Source of the DNA: Mycobacterium sp. IS-1590
Lineage (GTDB): Bacteria > Actinomycetota > Actinomycetes > Mycobacteriales > Mycobacteriaceae
Assembly: GCF_001500025.1 (NCBI RefSeq)
Contig: NZ_LQIW01000048.1
Coordinates: forward strand, 1 to 64,000
DNA: 64,000 nucleotides
Reading direction: 5' to 3'
Shown: piece by piece, positions 56,713 through 64,000 of the stretch
Numbering within the stretch: the stretch's first letter is position 1
Layout: the number at the start of each line of letters is the position of its first letter
The notes under the pieces: generated by a model
Told to the model about the DNA's origin: nothing
The model's input: the letters and a program-made list of their open reading frames with translations, nothing else
The model's database searches: none
Position numbers and translations under genes: made by a program

Positions 56713-57480
56713 CTAGCCGTCGAGTTCTTCCAGCATGGTCGATACCACGTCACAGGCGCGGCGTGCCGCTTCGAAGCGACCTTCCTTCTCGATGCGCGGC
56801 CCGATCAGCTCCAGGTCGAAACCGTGCGGATAGCCCGCGCCCAGTACCGCCGAGAGGAACGGCACGATCGGGATGGCGCCGTCGCCGGGTACGGCGCGTG
56901 CGGGCAGTGCACGATCGCCGAGGACGTAGTCGCTCAACTGGATCATCTGGGTTCGGGGCAGGGCCCGCTGCACCAGCGCGGTCAGGTCCGCCTCCGCCCA
57001 GCAGTGGAACAGGTCGATGCAGACGCCGAGTCCGGTTGCCTCGGCGAGGGTGATCGTGTCGCGCAGGGTGTGCGCGATGTGGATGTCGGCGTACAGGCTC
57101 GACGCGTTCTCGATCGCCAGAGCCACACCCGCGTCTTCGGCCACCTGGACGCAGGGCGTCACGGCCTCGCCGAACCGGTCCGCCGCCTGTTCCCAGGTGA
57201 GGTCGCCTCGCCCGCCGGTCAGCATGTACACCGCCCGCGCACCCAGGGCGTGGGCCGCGTCGATCACCCGCAGCAGCGCGTCGCGCGACGAGAAGAGGTG
57301 GTACACCGTCTCCACCGAATAGCCCTCGCCGGCAACCACCGTCGGCAGCTCTGGTTCGGACAGCTGCGAGTCGATCAGGCTGAGCCGCCACACTCCCAGC
57401 GCTCGCCAATGCTGCACCAGTTGGCTCAGCGGCGCCCCGTAGAACGTGACGCTGTGTACCGAGAGCCGCTCGTCGGGCAC
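56713..57480 (-). CDS. sugar phosphate isomerase/epimerase-like TIM-barrel protein
   Basis: 255 residues from GTG 57480, one base after the sulfotransferase stop. TIM barrel of the AP-endonuclease-2/xylose isomerase-like family: metal-site-type segments LAIENASSLYADIH (Glu, about 137), GVCIDLFHCWAEAD (Asp, His, about 165), QMIQLSDYVLGD and GFDLELIGPRIEKEG (final Glu, about 225). Substrate unknown; in this setting it may isomerise a polyol or act on a modified lipid headgroup. A start further upstream would overlap the sulfotransferase by about 80 bp. Confidence 0.8.
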   Translation of the reverse strand: MPDERLSVHSVTFYGAPLSQLVQHWRALGVWRLSLIDSQLSEPELPTVVAGEGYSVETVYHLFSSRDALLRVIDAAHALGARAVYMLTGGRGDLTWEQAADRFGEAVTPCVQVAEDAGVALAIENASSLYADIHIAHTLRDTITLAEATGLGVCIDLFHCWAEADLTALVQRALPRTQMIQLSDYVLGDRALPARAVPGDGAIPIVPFLSAVLGAGYPHGFDLELIGPRIEKEGRFEAARRACDVVSTMLEELDG

Positions 57481-57481
57481 C

Positions 57482-58666
57482 TCAGCCCCGGTTCTCGATC
57501 GGCACGCCGAAACGTTCTCGGAACGGGCGGAACTCGTCGTGCAGGGCGCCGAGATCCTCACCGATGTCGGTGAGCAGCGCGGTGGAGTAGCGGAACTTGC
57601 CGTGCCGATCGCCCGGGTTGTCGGCCAGGTATCGCCGCATGGCGGCCTCGGCCTCGACGGTCAACTCTCGGCCACAGAACTCGTAGTAGCGGCGCACGGT
57701 GCCGACCTGGTCGGCGATGAAGTCGGCGTAGCGCACGTGCAGGATCCGGGGATCGTCGACCAGCGGATGGGCCATGGTGTTGGCGATGCTCTCGCGGGTC
57801 AGCGCCAGGTGCATCTTCGCCGCGGCGTGCAGATCGACCGGTCCCACGATGCCTTCGAGAATGTCGGCCATCATCATCGTGCGCGACGCCGCGACCTGCA
57901 CCGGGTCGCGGTGCAGCCACATCAGCGTGGCGTCCGGATAGGCGTCGAAAAGCTCTCGCAGCCGAAATCCGTGAAATCCCTTGAGCACCCACCGTTTGCG
58001 GGGCCGGCGGTACTGGAACTGCTGCAGCATCGCCTTGTGGATGCGGTACTGCGCGGCGGGGTCGGTCGGCAGCCCTCCGACGACGGTCTGCATCGGCACA
58101 CGCCACCACGCGGTCGGTGTCAGTACCCGGAAGTCGAAGGCCCAGGTCCGTTCGTCCTCGGGGAGCCCGCCGCCCAGCATGTCGTTGTAGGGGTGGCTGT
58201 GTAGCCATTTCGGCAGCTTCGTGTTGATTTCGCGCCAGTCGGCATCGGCCCGAGCGCGACGCGGGTCCTCGCCCGCAACGGTGCCGGGCGGCGGTGACGG
58301 ATACATCACCTCCCAGAACCGCAGCGCGCGGGAGTCCGGGTCGACGGACATCAGCGCGTGCATCAGCGTGGTGCCCGACCGAGGCTCACCGGTGACGAAC
58401 ATCGGCCGCTCGATGACCTCCTCGGCGACCGGGTGGCGCCGGCGGTCCGCGAAGAACTCCAGTCGCGAGGTGAGCAGCCAGTGGCACACCTCGGCGGCGC
58501 GCCGCCTGCCGTCGTCATCCATCCCGATCGTGTTCAGGTGGTCGACGACTAACGAGAAGCGTTCCGGCAGAGTGAGATCGCCGTAGTCATGCAACCCGGT
58601 CTCGGCCTGCGCGCGGGCGAGCATGTCCTCTGCCACCAACTGCGCGGTCACCGGATGTCCCCACAC
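57482..58666 (-). CDS. sulfotransferase family protein
   Basis: 394 residues of the Sulfotransfer_3/PAPS-dependent type common in mycobacteria. The 5'-phosphosulfate loop is FVTGEPRSGTTLMHALMS (about 90), and the 3'-phosphate site is MWLHRDPVQVAASR (about 255). Helical N terminus (about 1-85) is typical of the mycobacterial group. Would transfer sulfate to a hydroxyl on a lipid or small molecule. It overlaps the luciferase-like gene by 19 bp, so the start may be slightly later. Confidence 0.87.
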   Translation of the reverse strand: MWGHPVTAQLVAEDMLARAQAETGLHDYGDLTLPERFSLVVDHLNTIGMDDDGRRRAAEVCHWLLTSRLEFFADRRRHPVAEEVIERPMFVTGEPRSGTTLMHALMSVDPDSRALRFWEVMYPSPPPGTVAGEDPRRARADADWREINTKLPKWLHSHPYNDMLGGGLPEDERTWAFDFRVLTPTAWWRVPMQTVVGGLPTDPAAQYRIHKAMLQQFQYRRPRKRWVLKGFHGFRLRELFDAYPDATLMWLHRDPVQVAASRTMMMADILEGIVGPVDLHAAAKMHLALTRESIANTMAHPLVDDPRILHVRYADFIADQVGTVRRYYEFCGRELTVEAEAAMRRYLADNPGDRHGKFRYSTALLTDIGEDLGALHDEFRPFRERFGVPIENRG

Positions 58667-59775
58667 AGTGTCATCAGTTCGTCTTCGACCTCCCGCACGT
58701 TCTGCGCCGATTGGGCGGTGTACCGCAGGCCGGCCATGGCGCCGTAATCCATGATCTTGGGCACGCGCAGGCCGGCGTCGACGTAGTCCTTGATGACGCC
58801 GGCGAGTTGTTTGGGCGTACCGTGCGGGACCATCGCCAGGATCATCTCCGGTTCGACCCGATCCAGAAAGTCGACGATCCGCTCGCGGGTGAGCACCGCG
58901 GGGTCGATGTCCTGGTATCCGCGCCAGTTTTCCCCCATCGGATGTTCGAAGCCCACGTTGCGCAGAACCTCAGCCGACACCTGCAGCAGGAACGACTTCA
59001 CCAGGGGCGCCTCGAGGATCTCGGCAAGCGCGGCGTCGTCGCGGCCCACCAGACACACCTGGATGAAGCACGGCGTGATCGCTGAGGGGTCGCGTCCGGC
59101 CCTCTCCGCGGAAAGCCGGACGGCTGCGAGCTTTTCGGCATAGTCGTCCGGCGACCACGCACCGGTCGGCCACCATCCGTCGGCGTAGCGGCCGACGATG
59201 TCCAGGGTGCGCGGTCCGCTGCCGCCGATCCAGATCCGTGGGAAGCGTCCCTCGTAGGGTTCGGTGTCGAGCCGGGCGTGGCGCAGCCGGTAGAACCGGC
59301 CGTCGAAATCGACAGGGCCGTCGCTGTTCCACAGCAGCCGGATCACCTGCAGCGCTTCCTCGAACCGGCTCACCGGCGCGGTGAAGTCGAAGCCGTACGG
59401 CACGGTGTTCTCGGTCTCCCCGCTGCCCAGGCCGAGGATGAACCGGCCGCCGGCCAGGTGGTCGATGGTCAGCGCGCTCTGTGCCAGCAACGACGGGTGC
59501 CGGCGAACGGTGTCGACGACGCTGGTCGCCAGCGGCACGTTCGTCGTCAGCACCGCGGCGGCCGCCGCGACGGCCATACCGTCGAGGTGGCGGTGCGGTG
59601 ACGGCGAAACCGTTGCCAGGTCGGTGAACTCGGGCGTCCAGATCGAGTCGGGCCAGAAGCTGACCATGTGATCGGGCATCCAGATCGAGTGATATCGCCC
59701 GCTGTCGAGGTCGTCGAGCACCGACAGGTCAAGCGGCAGCGTGGTCCGCAGATACGCAGCCGGCTGAACCCTCAC
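58648..59775 (-). CDS. LLM-class F420-dependent oxidoreductase
   Basis: 375 residues, TIM-barrel luciferase-like monooxygenase fold. Recognisable parts: YHSIWMPDHMVSFWP near the start, GGRFILGLGSGETENTVPYG (about 107-126), PRIWIGGSGPRTLDIVGRYADGWW and DFLDRVEPEMILAMVPHGTP. Members in mycobacteria use reduced F420 to reduce or oxidise carbonyl/alcohol groups. It is separated from the SDR upstream by 124 bp containing an inverted repeat, so it may have its own promoter. Confidence 0.88.
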   Translation of the reverse strand: MRVQPAAYLRTTLPLDLSVLDDLDSGRYHSIWMPDHMVSFWPDSIWTPEFTDLATVSPSPHRHLDGMAVAAAAAVLTTNVPLATSVVDTVRRHPSLLAQSALTIDHLAGGRFILGLGSGETENTVPYGFDFTAPVSRFEEALQVIRLLWNSDGPVDFDGRFYRLRHARLDTEPYEGRFPRIWIGGSGPRTLDIVGRYADGWWPTGAWSPDDYAEKLAAVRLSAERAGRDPSAITPCFIQVCLVGRDDAALAEILEAPLVKSFLLQVSAEVLRNVGFEHPMGENWRGYQDIDPAVLTRERIVDFLDRVEPEMILAMVPHGTPKQLAGVIKDYVDAGLRVPKIMDYGAMAGLRYTAQSAQNVREVEDELMTLCGDIR

Positions 59776-59810
59776 CCGCCGCCCCCGATGTGCGCCGAAC
59801 GTGGGTTACC

Positions 59811-59838
59811 GTCACGCCGAACCGCCGATTGGCGTGAC
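59811..59838. repeat. inverted repeat between SDR and luciferase-like genes
   Basis: GTCACGCC (59811-59818) and GGCGTGAC (59831-59838) enclose 12 nt. It is 36 bp before the start of the luciferase-like gene and 62 bp after the SDR stop; hairpin terminator/processing site or operator are possible. Confidence 0.4.
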
Positions 59839-59899
59839 ACAACCCCACACTCGCGGGTCGTGGCCGGCTCGTCGGGGGTCACAGCCGGCCCGCCGCGCG

Positions 59900-60676
59900 T
59901 CACAGCGCGCCCATCTCGGCGAGGAACGACTGGGTGTGCGCGATGCGACCGGTCAACGTCTTCGGATCGCCGGTGCACAAGCGGAACGCCGTCTCGGTGA
60001 TCAGCGAGATGTCTTCGGTGTCGCTCTTGGCGAGATCGAGCGTGCCGGCGCCCTCGGTGGCGACCGGGTTGGTGGGCGCGGCGGCGTTGACGGCGATACC
60101 GTCGTCGTACAGTTCGGCCGCAAGGCTTTTCGTCAGCCGGTTCAATGCGGCTTTGACGGTGCCGTACACACCGAAGCCGGCGCTACGGTCGAACTCCGAG
60201 AAGGGTGGCCCCTCGGGCAGGTCGCCGCCGACCGACGTCACGTTCAGCACCCAGCCGCGCCCGCGCTCGCGCATCGCCGGGATCGCCATCTGCGTAAGAT
60301 GCAATGGCGCCATGACGTGCATCTCCATCATCAGCCGGACCCGCCGCTCGGGGAACTCGTCGAGGGGCCGCAGGAACGTCACGGCAGCGTTGTTGACCAG
60401 GATGTCGGGGGCACCGATGCGGTCGACCACCTCGGCGAACAACCGGGCGCGCTGCTCGCTGTCGGACAGATCGGCCGCCACGGCGATGGCCGATCCTCCC
60501 ACGGCCTCGATCTCCTCGAGCGTCTGCCGCAGCGACCCTTGATATTTCGGGTCGGGCTCGAGCGTGCGCGCGGTCAGCGCGACCGTCGCGCCCTCGCGGG
60601 CCAGTCGCTGCGCGATCGCCTTGCCGAGCCCCCGGCTGCACCCGGTCACCAGGGCGATTTTGCCGTCACACGACAT
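59900..60676 (-). CDS. short-chain dehydrogenase/reductase
   Basis: 258 residues from ATG 60676 (AGGAGG, spacing 7). Cofactor loop ALVTGCSRGLGKA, TARTLEPDP after strand 2 (Arg, favouring NADP), ILVNNAAVTF, VLNVTSVGG (Ser) and YGTVKAALNR (YxxxK). The C terminus KTLTGRIAHTQSFLAEMG is typical of mycobacterial beta-oxidation-linked SDRs. Fourth gene of the thiolase-hydratase-dehydrogenase-SDR series. Confidence 0.92.
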   Translation of the reverse strand: MSCDGKIALVTGCSRGLGKAIAQRLAREGATVALTARTLEPDPKYQGSLRQTLEEIEAVGGSAIAVAADLSDSEQRARLFAEVVDRIGAPDILVNNAAVTFLRPLDEFPERRVRLMMEMHVMAPLHLTQMAIPAMRERGRGWVLNVTSVGGDLPEGPPFSEFDRSAGFGVYGTVKAALNRLTKSLAAELYDDGIAVNAAAPTNPVATEGAGTLDLAKSDTEDISLITETAFRLCTGDPKTLTGRIAHTQSFLAEMGAL

Positions 60677-60693
60677 TGTGGGACCTCCTGGCG

Positions 60694-61989
60694 TCAGCCC
60701 CGCGGGATGCCCGCGAGTTTGTCGGCGAACTTGGCTTCGGCGGCTTCGCGTAGCCGCAGCAGGTGTTCGGAGGGAAACACGTCCGGCGCCGGCTTGACGT
60801 CCTTGAGCAGCAGCCGCGCCAGCGTCACCTTGTGCACTTCGGTCGGGCCGTCGGCCAGCCCCAGCACGAACGACTCCGTCAGGTACTGCACGAACGGCAT
60901 TTCGTGGGAGGTGCCGAGCGACCCGTGCAGCTGCAGCGCCCGCGCCGAAACATCGTGCAGCACCTTCTGCATCATGGCCTTGACCGCCGAGATGTCCGCA
61001 CGCACCGACTTGTAGTCGTTGTACTGGTCGATCTTCCACGCGGTCTGCAAGGTCATCAGCCGGAACGCCTCGATCTCCATCCAGGAGTCGGCGATCATCT
61101 CCTGGACCATCTGTTTGTCGGCCAGCATCGAGCCCTGGGTGTAGCGCGAGACCGCCCGTTCGGTGAGCATGTCGAAGATCCGGCGAACCAGGCCCACGGT
61201 TCGCATGGCGTGGTGGATCCGCCCGCCGCCGAGCCGGGTCTGGGCCACGACGAACGCGCCGCCGCGCGGCCCCAGCATGTGATCGTCGGGCACCCGCACG
61301 TTCTCGTAACGGACATACCCCTCGCGCCCGCCGCCGATCGGTTGATATCCCAGACCCACGTCGCGCAGCACGTTGATGCCGGGGGTGTCACCGGGCACGA
61401 CGAACATCGAATAGCGTTGGTACGGTGGCGCGTCGGGGTCGGTCATCGCCATCACGATGATGAACGAAGCCATCGACGCGAACGACGAGTACCACTTCTC
61501 GCCGTTGATCACCCAGTGGTCCCCGTCGCGGGTGGCGGTGGTGGTGAACACCTTCGGATCGGCGCCGCCGTGGGGTTCGGTCATCGAGAAGCACGACACG
61601 ATCCGGTTGTCCAGCAGCGGTTCCAGATACCGCTGTTTGAGTTCGGGTGTGCCGTAGTGGGCGAGGATCTCGCTGTTACCGGAATCCGGTGCCTGCGAAC
61701 CGAACACGATCGGCGCACATTCGGACCGGCCGAGGATCTCGTTGAGCAGCGCCAACTTGACCTGGCCGTAGCCCGGACCGCCGAGGTGCGCGCCCAAATG
61801 GGTGGCCCACAGCCCGCGTTCCTTGACGATCTGCTGCAGCGGCGGAATCAGCGCCTGGCGCACCGGATCGTTGAGATCGTGCGACTCCTTGACGATCAGA
61901 TCGATGGGTTCGCATTCGTTGCGGACGAAGTCCTCCACCCACGCCAGCTGTTCGGCCCACTCCGGGTCGGTCGAGAAATCCCAGGCCAC
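60694..61989 (-). CDS. acyl-CoA dehydrogenase
   Basis: 431-residue FAD enzyme for alpha,beta-dehydrogenation of an acyl-CoA. Fold signature blocks: CFSMTEPHGGADPKVF (FAD/substrate, about 135), GDHWVINGEKWYSS, RLGGGRIHHAMRTVG and LQLHGSLGTSHEMPFVQYL near the C terminus. The N terminus (VEDFVRNECEPIDLI) places it in the long-form branch related to eukaryotic ACAD10/11-type and mycobacterial FadE. Coupled to the enoyl-CoA hydratase gene (21-bp gap). Confidence 0.94.
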   Translation of the reverse strand: MAWDFSTDPEWAEQLAWVEDFVRNECEPIDLIVKESHDLNDPVRQALIPPLQQIVKERGLWATHLGAHLGGPGYGQVKLALLNEILGRSECAPIVFGSQAPDSGNSEILAHYGTPELKQRYLEPLLDNRIVSCFSMTEPHGGADPKVFTTTATRDGDHWVINGEKWYSSFASMASFIIVMAMTDPDAPPYQRYSMFVVPGDTPGINVLRDVGLGYQPIGGGREGYVRYENVRVPDDHMLGPRGGAFVVAQTRLGGGRIHHAMRTVGLVRRIFDMLTERAVSRYTQGSMLADKQMVQEMIADSWMEIEAFRLMTLQTAWKIDQYNDYKSVRADISAVKAMMQKVLHDVSARALQLHGSLGTSHEMPFVQYLTESFVLGLADGPTEVHKVTLARLLLKDVKPAPDVFPSEHLLRLREAAEAKFADKLAGIPRG

Positions 61990-62010
61990 TGTCCGTCCTT
62001 CCGTCCGCTT

Positions 62011-62787
62011 TCAGCTATCCGACCACTTCCGCCGTCGTTGCGCGGCCTCTTCGGTGGCGTGGCTGAGCACCTGATTGCGGTTCTCCAGTTCCATCGCGGC
62101 GTCGAGGCCGGAGGCGTCGGTATTGGTCTGCAGCGCCCGCTTCGTCAACTGCACACCCAGCGGGGAGAGGCCGGCGATCGTCGCCGCGATCTCCAGCGCG
62201 CGTTCGGTCAACCGCTCCGGCGCGACGACCTCGCTGACCAACCCGCGACGGTCGGCCTCCTCGGCGCTGACCGTGCGGCCGGTCAACATCCAGTCCGCCG
62301 CGACGCTGGTGCCGACGATCCTCGGCAGGTGATAGCTCATGCCCATCTCGGCGCCCGAGAGTCCGAGCAGGATCGCGGCGTTGCCGAAAGTCGCGGCGGT
62401 CGAACAGATCCGGATGTCCGACGCCAGGCAGAGCGCGAGCCCGGCGCCGACGCACGGCCCGTTCACGGCGGCGACGACCGGTTGCGGCAGCGCCCGGATC
62501 GCCTGCGGTAACGCCGCCATCGCCTCCTGGAACCGCATGCGTTCGATCGCCGGCGCCGACGCCTCCATGGGCGAACCGAAGTTGCGCACGTCGATGCCGG
62601 CGCAGAACCCCCGCCCCGCGCCGGTCAGCACGACGGCGTTGACCGACGTGTCGGCGCCGATCTCGTCGAAGGTGTGCGACAGTTCGTCGCGCATGACCTC
62701 GTTGATCGCGTTGAGTTGCTTGGGCCGGTTGAGTTGCAGGACAACGATGCCCGGGTGCTCCCGGTCGATGACCAGCGTCTCGGCCAT
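62011..62787 (-). CDS. enoyl-CoA hydratase/isomerase
   Basis: 258 residues, crotonase fold. Oxyanion-hole segments GAGRGFCAGIDVRNFG (about 58) and NGPCVGAGLALCLASDIRI (about 107), then ILLGLSGAEMGMSYHLPRIVG. One classical catalytic Glu position is Gly/Ala-like, so isomerase or other crotonase chemistry is possible. One base separates its start from the thiolase stop. Confidence 0.93.
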   Translation of the reverse strand: MAETLVIDREHPGIVVLQLNRPKQLNAINEVMRDELSHTFDEIGADTSVNAVVLTGAGRGFCAGIDVRNFGSPMEASAPAIERMRFQEAMAALPQAIRALPQPVVAAVNGPCVGAGLALCLASDIRICSTAATFGNAAILLGLSGAEMGMSYHLPRIVGTSVAADWMLTGRTVSAEEADRRGLVSEVVAPERLTERALEIAATIAGLSPLGVQLTKRALQTNTDASGLDAAMELENRNQVLSHATEEAAQRRRKWSDS

Positions 62788-62788
62788 G

Positions 62789-64000
62789 TCAGACCCGCTC
62801 GATGATGGTGGCGGTGCCCATGCCGCCGCCGGTGCACATTGTGACCAGTCCGGTGGTCAAATCGCGACGTTCGAGCTCGTCGAGCACGGTGCCGATGAGC
62901 ATCGCACCCGTCGCCCCGATCGGGTGGCCCAGCGCGATGGCCCCGCCGTTGACGTTGACGCGCTCGGGATCGAGGTCGAGGTCGCGAATGGTCTTCAAGG
63001 GTACGGCGGCGAACGCCTCGTTGATCTCCCACAGGTCGATGTCGGCCACCTGCATGCCGGCCTTGTCCAGGCACCGCTGCGCGGCGGGCCCGGGGGCGGT
63101 GAGCATGATGACCGGTTCGCTGCCGATCGCCGCGGTGCACCGGATCTTCGCCCGCGCGGCAACGCCGTTGACGTCGAGCCACCGTCGGGACGCAACAATC
63201 GCCACCGCGGCGCCGTCGACAACACCCGACGAATTCCCCGCATGGTGGACATGGTCGATGGCGGTCAATTCGGGATACCGGGCGAGGCAGATCTCGTCGA
63301 ACGTGGCGGATTCACCCTCGACGCGCGCCGCGCCCATCCGCTCGAACGCCGGTGGCAGCTTGGCCAGCTTCTCCAGGGTCGTGCCGGGCCGCGGATGTTC
63401 GTCGGTGGCCAAGGCGACGTCACCGGCGGCGTCGGTCACCGCGATGACCGAGCGATCGAAGCGCCCCTCGGCGATCGCGTCGGCGGCGCGCCGCTGGCTC
63501 TCGACGGCGTACGCGTCGACGTCCTCGCGACCGAACTTCTCCAGCGAGGCGATCAGGTCCGCCGAGATGCCCTGCGGCACCGTGGGATGCAGTTGACGGA
63601 ACGCGGGATTGTCGCCGTCGATCGTCGGCACCCCGACGCTGGCCTTCCACCGCGACATCGATTCGACACCGCCGGCGACCACCAGGTCCTGCGCGCCGGC
63701 CGCCACCCCGGTCGCCGCGACCGTGATCGCCTGCTGCCCCGACCCGCAGAACCGGTTGAGCGTCATACCGGGCACGGTCTCCGGCCAGCCGGCGAGAAGG
63801 GCCGACAGGCGCGCGATGTCGTCGCCGTGCTCGCCGGCGAGGATTCCGTTGCCCGCGATCACGTCGTCGACGTCGGCCGGATCGAAACCGGTTCTGGCAC
63901 ACAATGCTTGCAGACACTGGGCGAACAGCGCCTGGGGGTGGATCCCGTGCAGGGCGCCGTCGGCCCGGCCACGCCCCCTCGGTGTGCGTACCGCGTCGAC
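62789..64000 (-). CDS. acetyl-CoA acyltransferase (thiolase), 5' end outside the window
   Basis: 404 codons visible, with the frame open to position 64000; it begins ...VDAVRTPRGRGRADGALHG, so only a few N-terminal residues are missing. Degradative thiolase with all three active-site parts: LNRFCGSGQQA (nucleophile Cys), AIALGHPIGATGAM (His) and VTMCTGGGMG (second Cys). First visible gene of the beta-oxidation operon that continues leftwards through 55495. Confidence 0.95.
   Translation of the reverse strand, partial: VDAVRTPRGRGRADGALHGIHPQALFAQCLQALCARTGFDPADVDDVIAGNGILAGEHGDDIARLSALLAGWPETVPGMTLNRFCGSGQQAITVAATGVAAGAQDLVVAGGVESMSRWKASVGVPTIDGDNPAFRQLHPTVPQGISADLIASLEKFGREDVDAYAVESQRRAADAIAEGRFDRSVIAVTDAAGDVALATDEHPRPGTTLEKLAKLPPAFERMGAARVEGESATFDEICLARYPELTAIDHVHHAGNSSGVVDGAAVAIVASRRWLDVNGVAARAKIRCTAAIGSEPVIMLTAPGPAAQRCLDKAGMQVADIDLWEINEAFAAVPLKTIRDLDLDPERVNVNGGAIALGHPIGATGAMLIGTVLDELERRDLTTGLVTMCTGGGMGTATIIERV

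Noticed and set aside
59880..59902. GTCACAGC direct repeats near the end of the SDR resembling MtrA boxes
   Set aside because: They are partly inside codons of the SDR end, spacing is poor, and similar words are common in this GC-rich DNA.

Overview
The window is high-GC actinobacterial DNA and almost certainly comes from a mycobacterium, most likely a fast-growing Mycolicibacterium-type species. The left third keeps the gene order orn, tRNA-His, ldtB, tRNA-Lys, DUF3618, bcp, M20 peptidase, acpS, fas, DUF1906 that I know from the Rv2510c-Rv2525c segment of M. tuberculosis. Protein matches there are close along their length. I see no insertion sequence, prophage, integrase or CRISPR array.

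Layout. 1-17.7 kb is the conserved core: a HerA-like ATPase (cut by the window edge), oligoribonuclease, two tRNAs with strong terminators, the peptidoglycan L,D-transpeptidase, a peroxiredoxin, and the type I fatty acid synthase with its phosphopantetheinyl transferase. 17.8-23.3 kb is a mixed accessory stretch: a lone polyamine-type binding lipoprotein, a MerR regulator, an MFS transporter, a ChaB protein, and two facing IspD-like genes of which one has lost its nucleotide-binding loop. 23.3-55.5 kb is a large lipid or isoprenoid uptake and catabolism island. It has two Mce-associated membrane proteins, two acyl-CoA synthetases, an amidohydrolase, an enoyl-CoA hydratase, DUF35/thiolase-like pairs, two P450s, and a complete yrbE-mce operon (yrbEA, yrbEB, mceA-F). 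The mce genes appear to be co-transcribed behind an aldehyde dehydrogenase, a CoA-transferase, a DUF35 protein and a thiolase. Divergent from that operon lie two SDRs (one of the mycofactocin-coupled type), a 3Fe-4S-type ferredoxin and a P450. 55.5-64 kb is a minus-strand beta-oxidation operon: thiolase, enoyl-CoA hydratase, acyl-CoA dehydrogenase and SDR, followed by an F420-type luciferase-like oxidoreductase, a sulfotransferase, a TIM-barrel isomerase-like protein and a DUF1214-like protein.

How it may work together (inference): the Mce/YrbE importer brings in a hydrophobic substrate. P450 plus ferredoxin hydroxylate it, SDRs and the aldehyde dehydrogenase oxidise it, the CoA-transferase or FadD enzymes activate it, and hydratase, thiolase and DUF35/lipid-transfer enzymes shorten it. 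The main unexplained signal is a recurring operator-like element built from ATTCTC and GAGAAT half-sites. It sits on at least six promoters across 27-52 kb and suggests one dedicated, unidentified repressor for the whole island. Other notable items are three tandem 57-bp repeats before the amidohydrolase gene, a 47-residue SDR remnant still coupled to both neighbours, an in-frame minisatellite in the FAS linker, and many probable leaderless promoters (TANNNT, 6-7 nt, start codon).
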